Shown here: one piece after another, positions 26,012-34,039 of the stretch | Layout of the letters: the number at the start of each line of letters is the position of its first letter | How positions within the stretch are numbered: position 1 is the first letter of the stretch | NCBI GenBank assembly: GCA_024641635.1 | Contig: JAHECS010000014.1 | Span: forward strand, 36,858 to 75,233 | Source: Actinomycetes bacterium | Lineage (GTDB): Bacteria > Actinomycetota > Actinomycetes > S36-B12 | Direction: 5' to 3' | Length of the DNA: 38,376 nucleotides | Translations under genes and position numbers: made by a program | The notes under the pieces: generated by a model | Seen by the model: the letters and a program-made list of their open reading frames with translations, nothing else | Told to the model about the DNA's origin: nothing | Database searches by the model: none

Positions 26012-26167
26012 TCAGGCCTTGCCCAGGATGCGGGTCACCTTGGTGCCGCAGACCGGGCAGATGCCCTTGGCGAAGCGGCGACCGTTCGTCTCCTCGACGT
26101 GTCCGGTGAACTCCCGCTTCTCCTTGCACTTCACGCAGTACGCCTCGCCGGTGTAGCTCTCGGCCAT
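26012..26167 (-). CDS. DUF5679 zinc-ribbon small protein
   Basis: 51-aa protein reading MAESYTGEAYCVKCKEKREF and ending GKAxx-type RILGKA. It has two CxxC pairs, YCVKCK (C11, C14) and ICPVCG, the signature of a single zinc ribbon. NGRRFAKGICP is typical of DUF5679 proteins, which are abundant in actinobacteria. The function is unknown; nucleic-acid or protein binding is likely. The ATG at 26167 has AGGAGGG seven nt upstream, one of the best ribosome-binding sites in the window, suggesting high expression. A strong hairpin follows. Confidence 0.93.
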   Translation of the reverse strand: MAESYTGEAYCVKCKEKREFTGHVEETNGRRFAKGICPVCGTKVTRILGKA

Positions 26168-26342
26168 CGGGCCCTCCTGTTTGTCTGTCAGAACCGCGTG
26201 GCCGCGGTCGGCGGCTGATGCCGCCTTGGGGGTCTCGCTGGGAAAACCCTAGGGCAGCAGCGAGGCGTTCCCCGCCACCCGTGCCATCGGCGCACCCGTG
26301 TTTCCCTACCGAACGGGGGGAAAATATCGGACATTACTCACA

Positions 26343-27068
26343 TTAGGTGTATTTCAGGTGGCACGAGGTCAGGGGAAGGCCCTCGGCCCACTCGGTGGCC
26401 GTCGGCACGGCGAACCGCGCCCGAGGGCCGCACAGCTCGGCCGCGCGTGCCAACAGCTGCATGCGGCCGGGGTAGTCGTCGTAGAACGCGGTCCACAGCA
26501 CCCACGTGCGCACCTGCCATCGGGGGCGCGTCCGGCAGGGCACGGTGATCGCCGGAGCGAGGGCGCGCCGACCGTCCGCCTCCGAGCAGTACCGCAGGGC
26601 GAGCCGCTGTCGGCGGGTGAGCTCGCGGATGGACGAGGTCAGGGGGACGGCGGTCGACGGGCGGCGGCCGTTGAGCGACACCGCGACAGCGCCGCACAGG
26701 TACGAGGCCGGAGCCTGGCGTACGCCGAAGGATCGAGGCTCGATGCGGAGCGGGTCCTTCACGAGGCCCGCGGTCGGGGTGTTGATCCCGAGGGCGGCCC
26801 AGAGGTCGAGGGCGCCGCAGGCCCGAGCGGCGAAGTCGAAGGCGTTCACGTCCTGAGGCAGCGGACCGGTCTCGGTGACTTCGAAGGTGTGCGACTCGGC
26901 GCAGTCGACGGGCTCGGTCTCCAGCCACCAGCCGCCGGCCTGGAGCACCTCGTCCTGAAGGTCGTAGCACTCCCCCACCTGCGGGACGGCCGCCGGCACG
27001 GCAGCCGCGGAAGGGGCCACCGTGAGAGCCAGCGCGGCAGCCGTCAGCGCCGCGAGCGCTACACGCAT
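26343..27068 (-). CDS. Secreted septum-formation-domain protein
   Basis: 241-aa exported protein. Signal peptide MRVALAALTAAALALTVAPS with AAA-type cleavage, then a Cys-rich mature part. VGECYDLQDEVLQ...VDCAESHTFEV matches the Septum_form domain (paired repeats of 'VGxCY...V.C..PH..EV'), and a second weaker repeat (ASYLCGAVAV, ITVPCRTRPRWQV) follows. At least seven Cys suggest disulfides. The family name comes from a link to septation; its role here is inferred only. It ends next to an A/T-rich stretch (26300-26342). Confidence 0.85.
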   Translation of the reverse strand: MRVALAALTAAALALTVAPSAAAVPAAVPQVGECYDLQDEVLQAGGWWLETEPVDCAESHTFEVTETGPLPQDVNAFDFAARACGALDLWAALGINTPTAGLVKDPLRIEPRSFGVRQAPASYLCGAVAVSLNGRRPSTAVPLTSSIRELTRRQRLALRYCSEADGRRALAPAITVPCRTRPRWQVRTWVLWTAFYDDYPGRMQLLARAAELCGPRARFAVPTATEWAEGLPLTSCHLKYT

Positions 27069-27097
27069 CGCACCCCTCTCCCGACAGTGCCCCGATC

Positions 27098-28411
27098 ATG
27101 TCTGCCCCCGATCCTCCGCACAAGGGCGCAAACCGGCATGATTCGGCCGTGACGCCGACCCCGCCCGAGCTCCCCATCGACGAGCACGAACTGCTCGCCG
27201 ACCTGACCGAGATGCTCACGATCCCCTCGGTGAGCGGCTCGCCCGCCGAGCCCGAGGTCCAGGCATGGCTCGCCGATCGCTGGCGCCGCGAAGGCCTCGA
27301 TGTGGACCAGTGGGACATCGACCTGCCCTCGATAACCGCCGACCCGCAGTTTCCCGGCATGGAGGTCGATCGCGCGCACGCGATCGGCGTGACAGCGACG
27401 CTGCACGGATCGGGCGGTGGGACGACGCTCCTGCTCGACGGACACACCGACGTCGTTCCCCCGGGCGACCTGGACGCCTGGAGCGGCGACCCGTTCGTCG
27501 TCCGGCGGATGGACGTCGACGGCCAGGACTGCCTCGTGGCGCGAGGCGCCACCGATATGAAGGCAGGGGTGGCCTCGATGTGGGCAGCGGTGCGAGCTGT
27601 CGCGCGGGCCGGGGTTCCGCTGCGCGGCGACGTGATCCTCGCGCCAGTCTCCGGCGAGGAGGACGGCGGCCTGGGCACGTTCGCCCTCCTTCGGCATGGC
27701 GTGAAGGCGGACATGTGCATCGTGCCGGAGCCGACGGAACTGCACATCGTGCCCGGCAACGGCGGCGCGCTCACCTTCCGGCTGACCATTCGCGGACGTG
27801 CCGCGCACGCGTCCATGCGGACCTCCGGCGTCAGCACGATCGAGAAGCTCATCCCCGTCTTCACGGCCCTGCAGGACCTCGAGGCAGCGCGCAACGTCGA
27901 CGTCGACCCGATCATGGACCGCTGGCCGATCGCCTACCCGCTGTCGATCGGCACGGTCCAGGCCGGCGACTGGGCATCCACGGTTCCCGACCTGCTGGTC
28001 GCGAACGGCCGGCTGGGCGTCGCCATCGGGGAGAGCGTCGAGCAGGCGCGAGCCGAGCTGGAACAGGCGGTCGCCGCAGCCTGCGCTGCCGATCCCTGGC
28101 TGGCCGAGCACCCCGTCGACGTGACGTGGTGGGGAGGGCAGTTCGCGTCGGGCCGCACGGATCCCGCGCACCCCATCACGGGAATCGTGCGCGACGAGCA
28201 CGTGGCCCTGTTCGGGGCGGAGCCCGACGTGTACGGCGGTCCCTACGGCTCGGACCTGCGGCTGCTCACCGGGATCGGCGGGATCCCCACCGTGCACTAC
28301 GGACCGGGCGTACCGCCCGCCGCCCACGCACCGGACGAGTACGTGCCCGTCCAGCAGGTGATCGACGCCGCCCACTCGCTGGCGCGGATGATCGTCCGCA
28401 TCTGCGCCTGA
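27098..28411 (+). CDS. M20 family metallopeptidase (ArgE/DapE/ACY1 type)
   Basis: 437-aa dizinc amidohydrolase. Metal and catalytic residues are in order: DGHTDVV (His and Asp), ARGATDMKAG (bridging Asp), SGEEDGG (catalytic Glu and ligand Glu), PEPTE (ligand Glu) and a C-terminal HAPDEYV (ligand His). A dimerisation domain with RGRAAHASM lies between. Likely hydrolyses an N-acyl amino acid or dipeptide; it resembles ArgE/DapE-like enzymes but is not safely either. GTG 27149 is a possible later start (MTPTPPELPID), giving the family's usual N-terminus. Divergent from the secreted protein gene at 26343. Confidence 0.94.
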   Translation: MSAPDPPHKGANRHDSAVTPTPPELPIDEHELLADLTEMLTIPSVSGSPAEPEVQAWLADRWRREGLDVDQWDIDLPSITADPQFPGMEVDRAHAIGVTATLHGSGGGTTLLLDGHTDVVPPGDLDAWSGDPFVVRRMDVDGQDCLVARGATDMKAGVASMWAAVRAVARAGVPLRGDVILAPVSGEEDGGLGTFALLRHGVKADMCIVPEPTELHIVPGNGGALTFRLTIRGRAAHASMRTSGVSTIEKLIPVFTALQDLEAARNVDVDPIMDRWPIAYPLSIGTVQAGDWASTVPDLLVANGRLGVAIGESVEQARAELEQAVAAACAADPWLAEHPVDVTWWGGQFASGRTDPAHPITGIVRDEHVALFGAEPDVYGGPYGSDLRLLTGIGGIPTVHYGPGVPPAAHAPDEYVPVQQVIDAAHSLARMIVRICA

Positions 28412-28461
28412 CGCGCTGCGCACCCTCGGCGCGGGGCGGCGGCACGCGTGCGACGTGCGTC

Positions 28462-29997
28462 CTAGGCGTGGCGGACGTCGCCGTCCGGCAGGACGACTCC
28501 CACGGCACCCGTGCGGCGGACGTCACCGACCGCCTCCACCGAACCGTCACTCGATCGGCGGACGGCGTGGACCCCGCCGAAGAACAGGCTCGGGTCGGGC
28601 CATGGCTCGAGCCCGGGCCAGTCGCGGCGACGGGCGAGCGCTGCGAGGTCGACGAGGTCCGCGTCGGGAAACCCAGGCTCGACGTGAATGGGGCCGCTTC
28701 CGGTCGTGTGCGCCCGGGGGGCCGCGACCGCGTCAGCCAGGGAGATGCCCTCGTCGATGAGCCGGATCAGGACCCCGAGCAGTGCCGACCGGATCCGTTC
28801 GCTGCCACCGGTGCCGAGCGCGACCCGCGACCCGTCCGCGAGCTCGACGAGGGTGGGCGCCATCATCGACCCCATCCGCGCACCCGGCGGCAGCGCCGAG
28901 CCGTCGGCCGGACGAAGGTCCTCCTCGCCCAGCATGTTGTTCAGCGTCACGCCCCAGCCGGGGACGACCGTGCCCGACCCCGACCCGTTGGACGTCGTGA
29001 TCGCGGCGAAGGTGCCGGCGGAGTCGACGACCGACACATGCGTCGTGCCCGTCGGCACCTGGCCCGGCCCTCGATGGTGCGCAGTCGCGTCGGCCAACGC
29101 GGCCACGACCTCTGCCCAGTCGGCGCCTCCGCCCGGTCGCCGATGACTCTCGGCCAACCTGGCCAACGCGCCGATCACGATGGACCCGCCCACCGAAGGC
29201 GGAGGGTTGGACCACACTCGGGCACCCGCACGCTGCAGCGACAGCGGATTGCGCGTCTGCGGGTGGTAGCCGGCGAGGTCCTGGCGCGTCAGCAGCCCAC
29301 CGCCCGACGACGCGGCCGCGAGCAGCGCGTCGCCGAACGCATGGTCGCTCATGGCGCCGACCCGGCCGGCCGCCATCTCCTCCAGGAGGAGCGCGTACTC
29401 GTCGTTCGCGTACCGCCCGCTGGCCTCTGCCTCGGCGAAGAGCCGCCGGCTGTCGTCGGTGATGTTGAGCAGGTCGCTCACCAGGAGCAGGAAGGTGCGC
29501 TGACCCGAGGACAGCTGCACGCCACGGCGGGCGAGGACGATGGCCGGGGCGACGACGTCGGACAGCGGCAGGTGTCCCGACTGGGCATGCGCCGCCAGGT
29601 AGCCGGCGAGGCATCCCGGTACGCCCACCGTCCCCCAACCGCCGTGGAAGACCTGTTCGCTGCTCGTCGCAGCGGACCCGGTGCGGGCGAAGTCGACGAC
29701 CACGGTCTCGACGTGCGGGACCAGGGATGGGGCTCCCTGCCCGGGAACGTCGACGAAGAAGTCGAGCACGGTGGGCTCGGCGCCCGCGGGGGCGGAGAGG
29801 AGGAAGCCGCCGCCGCCGAGGCTCGCAAGCACAGGCTCCGACACCACGGCCGCGAAGGCGGCGGCGAGGACGGCGTCGACTGCCGAGCCTCCCCTCGCGA
29901 GGATCGACGTGGCGGCCGACACCGCCTCCGCCGAACCGCCGGCCACGGCTGCCGACCCCGGCGGGCCTTCTGCGCGGACCGGCACGGCGGGACTCAT
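28462..29997 (-). CDS. Gamma-glutamyltransferase-like Ntn hydrolase
   Basis: 511-aa proenzyme of the gamma-glutamyltranspeptidase family. Landmarks are ARGGSAVDAVLAAAFA near the start, LGGGGFLLSA, the autocleavage/catalytic Thr318 in PTGTTHVSVVD, TSNGSGSG, LNNMLGEED and GTGGSERIRSALLGV. Self-cleavage before Thr318 would give subunits of about 317 and 194 residues. No signal peptide is visible in MSPAVPVRAEGPPGSAAVAG, so the enzyme may be cytosolic, unlike secreted GGTs. It acts on glutathione or gamma-glutamyl/cephalosporin-type amides. ATG 29997 is chosen from family alignment. Divergent from the VOC gene at 30078. Confidence 0.93.
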   Translation of the reverse strand: MSPAVPVRAEGPPGSAAVAGGSAEAVSAATSILARGGSAVDAVLAAAFAAVVSEPVLASLGGGGFLLSAPAGAEPTVLDFFVDVPGQGAPSLVPHVETVVVDFARTGSAATSSEQVFHGGWGTVGVPGCLAGYLAAHAQSGHLPLSDVVAPAIVLARRGVQLSSGQRTFLLLVSDLLNITDDSRRLFAEAEASGRYANDEYALLLEEMAAGRVGAMSDHAFGDALLAAASSGGGLLTRQDLAGYHPQTRNPLSLQRAGARVWSNPPPSVGGSIVIGALARLAESHRRPGGGADWAEVVAALADATAHHRGPGQVPTGTTHVSVVDSAGTFAAITTSNGSGSGTVVPGWGVTLNNMLGEEDLRPADGSALPPGARMGSMMAPTLVELADGSRVALGTGGSERIRSALLGVLIRLIDEGISLADAVAAPRAHTTGSGPIHVEPGFPDADLVDLAALARRRDWPGLEPWPDPSLFFGGVHAVRRSSDGSVEAVGDVRRTGAVGVVLPDGDVRHA

Positions 29998-30077
29998 GGC
30001 GGGCACGGTACCCGCCGCCGACCGCCAGCGGCCCTCGTCCCCTCCCGCGGCCGCCTCCGTTGTGCCACGCTGCCTGC

Positions 30078-30449
30078 ATGACTGCCATCGCCCGCCTGTC
30101 CTGGACTGCTCTCGACTGCCCCGACGCGCGCGCCCTCGCGGGCTTCTACGCGGCACTGACCGGCTGGCCGATCGACGAGGACGCGTCCGACGACACCTGG
30201 GTCCAACTGCGCGCCGACGGCGGCGCCACCCTGTGCTTCCAGGCGGTCGCGGACTACTCGCCGCCGACCTGGCCGGGCCAGCAGCACCCCCAGCAGGCCC
30301 ACTGCGACTTCGCCGTCGCCGACCTCGACGCAGGGGAAGAAGCCGTCCTCGCCGCCGGAGCACGCAAGCACGACGTCCAGCCCAAGCCCGAGTCGTGGCG
30401 CGTGTTCCTCGACCCGGCCGGCCATCCGTTCTGCCTGATCACCTCGTGA
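30078..30449 (+). CDS. VOC (glyoxalase-like) protein
   Basis: 123-aa protein with paired beta-alpha-beta modules: WTALDCPDARALAGFYAALT, then ATLCFQAVADYSPPTWPG, HCDFAVADLDAGEEAVLAAG and RVFLDPAGHPFCLI. This subtype (Glyoxalase_6-like) is abundant in actinobacteria, mostly without known substrates. The ATG at 30078 fits the conserved N-terminus and is close to the divergent GGT gene. The 80-nt gap between them should hold both promoters. Confidence 0.9.
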   Translation: MTAIARLSWTALDCPDARALAGFYAALTGWPIDEDASDDTWVQLRADGGATLCFQAVADYSPPTWPGQQHPQQAHCDFAVADLDAGEEAVLAAGARKHDVQPKPESWRVFLDPAGHPFCLITS

Positions 30450-30585
30450 ATGACAGTTGTGTAGTCCACGCGTGATCTGAACCCGCCGTGCATGCCATCG
30501 CGTCGCCCACAGTGGTCCGGGACTGCCTGGCGTCGACGACCGCGATGTGCTTGGCTGGCGGCGGATCGGGGGGAGGACGACAGAC

Positions 30586-30825
30586 ATGCTGCGAGACGTC
30601 ATTTCCAGCATCCCTGCAGTCATCGCAGGGCTCAGCGACGACCGGAGCCAGTGGGTCTGCCTGGGTCTCGTCGACTCCGCGGACGAGGTCGACGTCGTGC
30701 GCGAGGCCCTGGGCGAACGCTGCGACGTGATCGCCGAGCCCTTCGAGGAGGACATCGCGATCGCTGGCGGCCACCCGTGGATCCGTGCGCCGCGGACGTG
30801 GGAGGTCTGGGCTCGACTCGCGTAG
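30586..30825 (+). CDS. Small hypothetical protein
   Basis: 79-aa protein from ATG 30586: MLRDVISSIPAVIAGLSDDR, QWVCLGLVDSADEVDVVREA, then CDVIAEPFEEDIAI and WIRAPRTWEVWARLA. Alternating helix/strand content and strong third-position GC bias indicate real coding. Not recognised. Single domain, slightly acidic, cytosolic. The frame is open up to 30547, but the extra N-terminal residues (MLGWRRIGGRTTD) look non-coding. Stop at 30825 is followed by about 100 nt before the membrane-protein gene. Confidence 0.7.
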   Translation: MLRDVISSIPAVIAGLSDDRSQWVCLGLVDSADEVDVVREALGERCDVIAEPFEEDIAIAGGHPWIRAPRTWEVWARLA

Positions 30826-30930
30826 CCCCGGCGCCGTCCGAAGGACGCGACCATGTCCGACCACCGCAACCGTTGACGTCGGCGCCGCCCACGTCCACGA
30901 TGGCAGGGCTGGGGCAGCAGGGAGGCCGCT

Positions 30931-31602
30931 ATGCCATCCGTCACCCCCATCGCCTCGGTTCGCGTCGCTCCGACCCTGCAACGGGTCGCTCGCATCCTCG
31001 CCTCGACCGTCGGCGCAGGCGCCATCAGCGGGCTCGTCGTCGGAGGCATCGGCGGTCGCGTGGCCATGCGCGTGCTGGCTCTCACGTCGCCCGAGATCGC
31101 CCAGGGCCGCCTCACCGACGATGCGGCCAGGGTCGGCGAATTCACCCTTGGCGGGTCGATCACCCTCGGCGTGGCTCTTGCCATAATCGGAGCCCTGCTC
31201 AGCCCGGCCTACCTGCTGGTGCGCCGCATCCTGCCTGCCTCCCGCCGCGGCAGGGCCGGGGGCTACGCACTGCTCACGGGAACGATGGGCGGCGCGCTGC
31301 TCGTCCACGACCATCCGTCGTTCGACTACTCGATCCTGCAGCCCACGTGGCTGGCCGTCACGCTGTTCATCCTCATCCCGGCGCTGTACGGGGCACTCCT
31401 GTCCTACCTCGCAGAGGCGACGCGGGGAGCGGACCAACCGCCGACCGGCAGCGCAATCGGGACGTTGTGGCGCAGCCGCGCCGTGACGCTGACGGGGCGC
31501 ACGGTTTACGCGCTGGCCGTGGCATGGGGGGTCTACAACATCGCCGCCGACATCCTGTCGCTGGCCTCGGACCACGCGTCGTCCGGTCCGCTTCTCGTCT
31601 AG
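30931..31602 (+). CDS. Multi-pass membrane protein of unknown function
   Basis: 223-aa protein with about five hydrophobic helices: TVGAGAISGLVVGGIGGRVA, LGGSITLGVALAIIGALLSP, YALLTGTMGGALLV, WLAVTLFILIPALYGALLSY and TVYALAVAWGVYNIAADILS. Gly-rich helices and few charges. I do not recognise a family. ATG 30931 after a GGAGG-like GCAGGGAGG site. Lies upstream of the ThiF-like/ABC1 pair with a 68-nt gap that contains an inverted repeat. Confidence 0.85.
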   Translation: MPSVTPIASVRVAPTLQRVARILASTVGAGAISGLVVGGIGGRVAMRVLALTSPEIAQGRLTDDAARVGEFTLGGSITLGVALAIIGALLSPAYLLVRRILPASRRGRAGGYALLTGTMGGALLVHDHPSFDYSILQPTWLAVTLFILIPALYGALLSYLAEATRGADQPPTGSAIGTLWRSRAVTLTGRTVYALAVAWGVYNIAADILSLASDHASSGPLLV

Positions 31603-31620
31603 GCAACTAGCGCACGTCGG

Positions 31621-31647
31621 CTGTGGACCGCCACTGATGATCCACAG
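31621..31647 (+). promoter_or_regulatory. Inverted repeat upstream of the ThiF-like/ABC1 operon
   Basis: CTGTGGA (31621-31627) and TCCACAG (31641-31647) separated by 13 nt, ending 23 nt before the GTG at 31671. It could be an operator, a pair of opposed DnaA-box-like sites or part of a hairpin. Only the symmetry and position are direct evidence. Confidence 0.4.
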
Positions 31648-31670
31648 GCAACCTGGCCGACCCTTCGGGG

Positions 31671-32651
31671 GTGACAGCGCCACTGCCGGAGAGCGATGCC
31701 GGGCCTGACAACGTGCTGCCCGACCTCGGCCGCTTCGCGCGCCCCCGCCTGCGCAATGACGTGCCTCTTCTATGGCGCACGCAGACGAGCATCCAGATCG
31801 GCGACGACGTCGTTGTCGAGCGCGTGAACAGGTCGTTGGTCGCCTGGATGACCTCACTGGACGGGCTGCAGTCGCCCGCGGACGTGGTCGAGTCCCTCAC
31901 CATTCCCGAGCACGAGGCACGCCGGCTTGTGCGCGCGCTCGTGGCGGCCGGCGCGCTGGACGACGCGGCAGACATTCCGGACGCGCTGCGCTGGTGCCCG
32001 GCCGCGCAACGGGACACCGCTACCGCACGTTTCGGCGCGGCCCTGCGCACCTATCGGGACCTGGATGCGGCGTATGCGGCCATCGCCGGGCGCGACCTGT
32101 GCCGCGTCGCGGTCGCCGGCGACGGCCCCCTGGCGGATGCGGTGCGTGACAGCCTCGAACCCGCCGGGCTCAGGCTCGACGACGATCGTCCGACCTGCGC
32201 GGTCCTCGCCGACTCGCCGCATCCCGACGTCCCCGCCCGGTTCGACCACCCGCTCATGGACATCCCGCACCTGCAGGTCGGGGTTCTCGGCGATCGAGCG
32301 ACCGTCGGACCCCTCGTCGTCCCCGGCCAGACTGGATGCCTGCGCTGCACCCACCTGCACCGCCGCGATGCCGACGCGGCATGGCCGCTGCTGGCCGTCC
32401 AGTGGTCCCAGGCCGTTGCGGGCATGGCCACGCCGCCCGTCGACCCGCTGCTCGTGCGCCTCGCGGCAGCCCAGGCCGTGGTCCTCCTGCGCGCGTGGGT
32501 GGACCGGCCCGGCGAGCCTGACGCCTGGGCCGACCATGCCCTCGACATCCGGCTTCCCACCGGTGAGAGCCAGCGCCGAGCACGACCGGCACACCCCCTC
32601 TGCGGGTGCCGGTGGGATGCGGACTGGCGCGATGGTGCGCCCGACTCGTAG
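31671..32651 (+). CDS. RRE/ThiF-like protein (TOMM leader-binding family), orphan
   Basis: 326-aa protein resembling ocin-ThiF-like partners of peptide-modifying cyclodehydratases. The N-terminal part (RNDVPLLWRTQTSIQIGDDV, VVERVNRSLVAWMTSLDG, EARRLVRALVAAGALDDA) looks like the winged-helix RiPP recognition element. The middle part (RVAVAGDGPLADAVRDSLEP) is a degenerate Rossmann fold without an adenylation motif. The C-terminal half carries paired Cys: GCLRC (C223, C226) and LCGCRW (C311, C313), a probable structural zinc site. No precursor peptide, YcaO or dehydrogenase gene is nearby. It starts with GTG 31671 and lies 18 nt upstream of the ABC1 kinase gene, the arrangement of mycobacterial Rv3196-Rv3197. 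Confidence 0.85.
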   Translation: MTAPLPESDAGPDNVLPDLGRFARPRLRNDVPLLWRTQTSIQIGDDVVVERVNRSLVAWMTSLDGLQSPADVVESLTIPEHEARRLVRALVAAGALDDAADIPDALRWCPAAQRDTATARFGAALRTYRDLDAAYAAIAGRDLCRVAVAGDGPLADAVRDSLEPAGLRLDDDRPTCAVLADSPHPDVPARFDHPLMDIPHLQVGVLGDRATVGPLVVPGQTGCLRCTHLHRRDADAAWPLLAVQWSQAVAGMATPPVDPLLVRLAAAQAVVLLRAWVDRPGEPDAWADHALDIRLPTGESQRRARPAHPLCGCRWDADWRDGAPDS

Positions 32652-32669
32652 GCAGGCGACAATGGGCAC

Positions 32670-33983
32670 GTGCCGGAGATCCCCAGGAACGCCCTGACCC
32701 GCAGCGTGAAGATCGCCTCGCTGCCGGCAGCGCATGCCGGGAGGACGGCGTGGGGGCTGGGCAAGCGCATCGGCGGGAAGCCGGCCGAGGCCGTCACCGC
32801 CGAGCTGCAGGCCCGGACGGCTGAGCAGATGTTCAAGGTGCTGGGCGAGCTCAAGGGCGGGGCCATGAAGATGGGCCAGGCCATGAGCATCTTCGAGGCG
32901 GCCATGCCCGAGGACGTCGCGGGCCCCTATCGCGCCGCTCTCACCAAGCTGCAGGAGGCCGCTCCCCCACTGCCTGCCGAGTCGATCCACGCCATCCTGC
33001 GAGAGGAGCTCGGTGACGACTGGCGAGAGCGATTCGCCGAGTTCAACGACACGCCGGCGGCCGCGGCGTCGATCGGCCAGGTGCACAAGGCCGTCTGGCA
33101 TGACGGGCGCGTCGTCGCCGTCAAGGTGCAGTACCCGGGCGCGGACAAGGCCTTCATCTCCGACCTGAACCAGATGACCCGGATGGGCAAGATCTTCGCC
33201 TCGTGGATCCCCGGCATGGACATCAAGCCACTGCTGGAGGAGCTCAAGGCACGCGCGATCGAGGAGCTCGACTACCTGCGCGAGTCGCGCAGCCAGCGCG
33301 CCTTCGCCGCCGCGTTCGAAGGCGACGAGGAGTTCGTCGTGCCCCACGTCCTGGCAGCCGCGCCGCACGTGCTGGTGTCCGAGTGGGTCGACGGCCGCTC
33401 CCTCGCGTCGATCATCACCGACGGAACGCCGGAGGAGCGAGACGCCGCAGGCCTGCTCTACATGCGCTTCCTGCTCGCTGGTCCAGCGCGCGCGGGGCTC
33501 CTGCACTCGGACCCCCATCCCGGCAACTTCCGCGTCACGCCGGACGGCCGGCTCTGCGTGCTCGACTTCGGGGCGGTGGCCGAGCTCCCTGGCGGACTGC
33601 CAACGGCGATGGGAACACTGCTGCGCATCGCCATGTCGGGCGACGCCCACACCGTGGCCGAGGGCCTGCGAGAGGAGGGCTTCATCCGGCCGAACGTCGA
33701 GGTCGACGCCGAGCAGGTGCTGAACTACCTCGACCCCTTCGTCGAGCCGGCCAAGCACGAGGACTTCCACTTCAATCGCGCCTGGATGCGCGGCCAGTTC
33801 ACGCGGATGAACGACGTGAAGAACCCCGACTTCAACATCGCGTTCAAGTTGAACCTCCCGCCCACGTATGCACTCATCCATCGAGTGTGGCTCGGCTGCA
33901 TCGGCGTCCTGTGCCAGCTCGACGCGACAGTGCCCATGCGGGGCGAGCTCGAGCGCTGGGCCCCCGGCTTCACCGAGGCCTAG
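32670..33983 (+). CDS. ABC1/UbiB family atypical kinase
   Basis: 437-aa protein of the ABC1 (UbiB/COQ8-like) protein-kinase-like family. Diagnostic motifs: GGAMKMGQ (KxGQ, residues 63-70), Ala-rich nucleotide loop PAAAASIGQVH (129-139), VAVKVQYPG with the ion-pair Lys152, EELDYLRE, catalytic HSDPHPGN (279-286) and metal-binding LDFGA (298-302). Such proteins show ATPase activity tied to isoprenoid-quinone metabolism; mycobacterial homologues sit in the same context. The start is GTG 32670. Its TAG stop lies inside the first of three 21-bp tandem repeats leading into palindrome copy 3. Confidence 0.94.
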   Translation: MPEIPRNALTRSVKIASLPAAHAGRTAWGLGKRIGGKPAEAVTAELQARTAEQMFKVLGELKGGAMKMGQAMSIFEAAMPEDVAGPYRAALTKLQEAAPPLPAESIHAILREELGDDWRERFAEFNDTPAAAASIGQVHKAVWHDGRVVAVKVQYPGADKAFISDLNQMTRMGKIFASWIPGMDIKPLLEELKARAIEELDYLRESRSQRAFAAAFEGDEEFVVPHVLAAAPHVLVSEWVDGRSLASIITDGTPEERDAAGLLYMRFLLAGPARAGLLHSDPHPGNFRVTPDGRLCVLDFGAVAELPGGLPTAMGTLLRIAMSGDAHTVAEGLREEGFIRPNVEVDAEQVLNYLDPFVEPAKHEDFHFNRAWMRGQFTRMNDVKNPDFNIAFKLNLPPTYALIHRVWLGCIGVLCQLDATVPMRGELERWAPGFTEA

Positions 33984-34039
33984 CCCCACCCCGCCGAGGC
34001 CTGGCCCCACCCCGCCGAGGCCCGGCCCCACCCCGCCGA
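33977..34039. repeat. Three 21-bp tandem repeats left of palindrome copy 3
   Basis: Units 33977-33997, 33998-34018 and 34019-34039 differ only at their fifth and sixth bases (GGCCTA, GGCCTG, GGCCCG), followed each time by GCCCCACCCCGCCGA. The first contains the ABC1 stop codon TAG and the third overlaps the left palindrome arm by 7 nt. The period is a multiple of three, but the DNA lies beyond the stop, so it is not coding. Confidence 0.95.

Noticed and set aside
26248..26255. CCCTAGGG palindrome upstream of the DUF5679 gene
   Set aside because: Only 8 bp, a common restriction-site-like palindrome, with no positional support as operator.
27265..30081. A 938-codon plus-strand open frame across the M20 and GGT genes
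   Set aside because: It overlaps two well-recognised enzymes in a different frame or strand and is low-complexity Arg-rich sequence.
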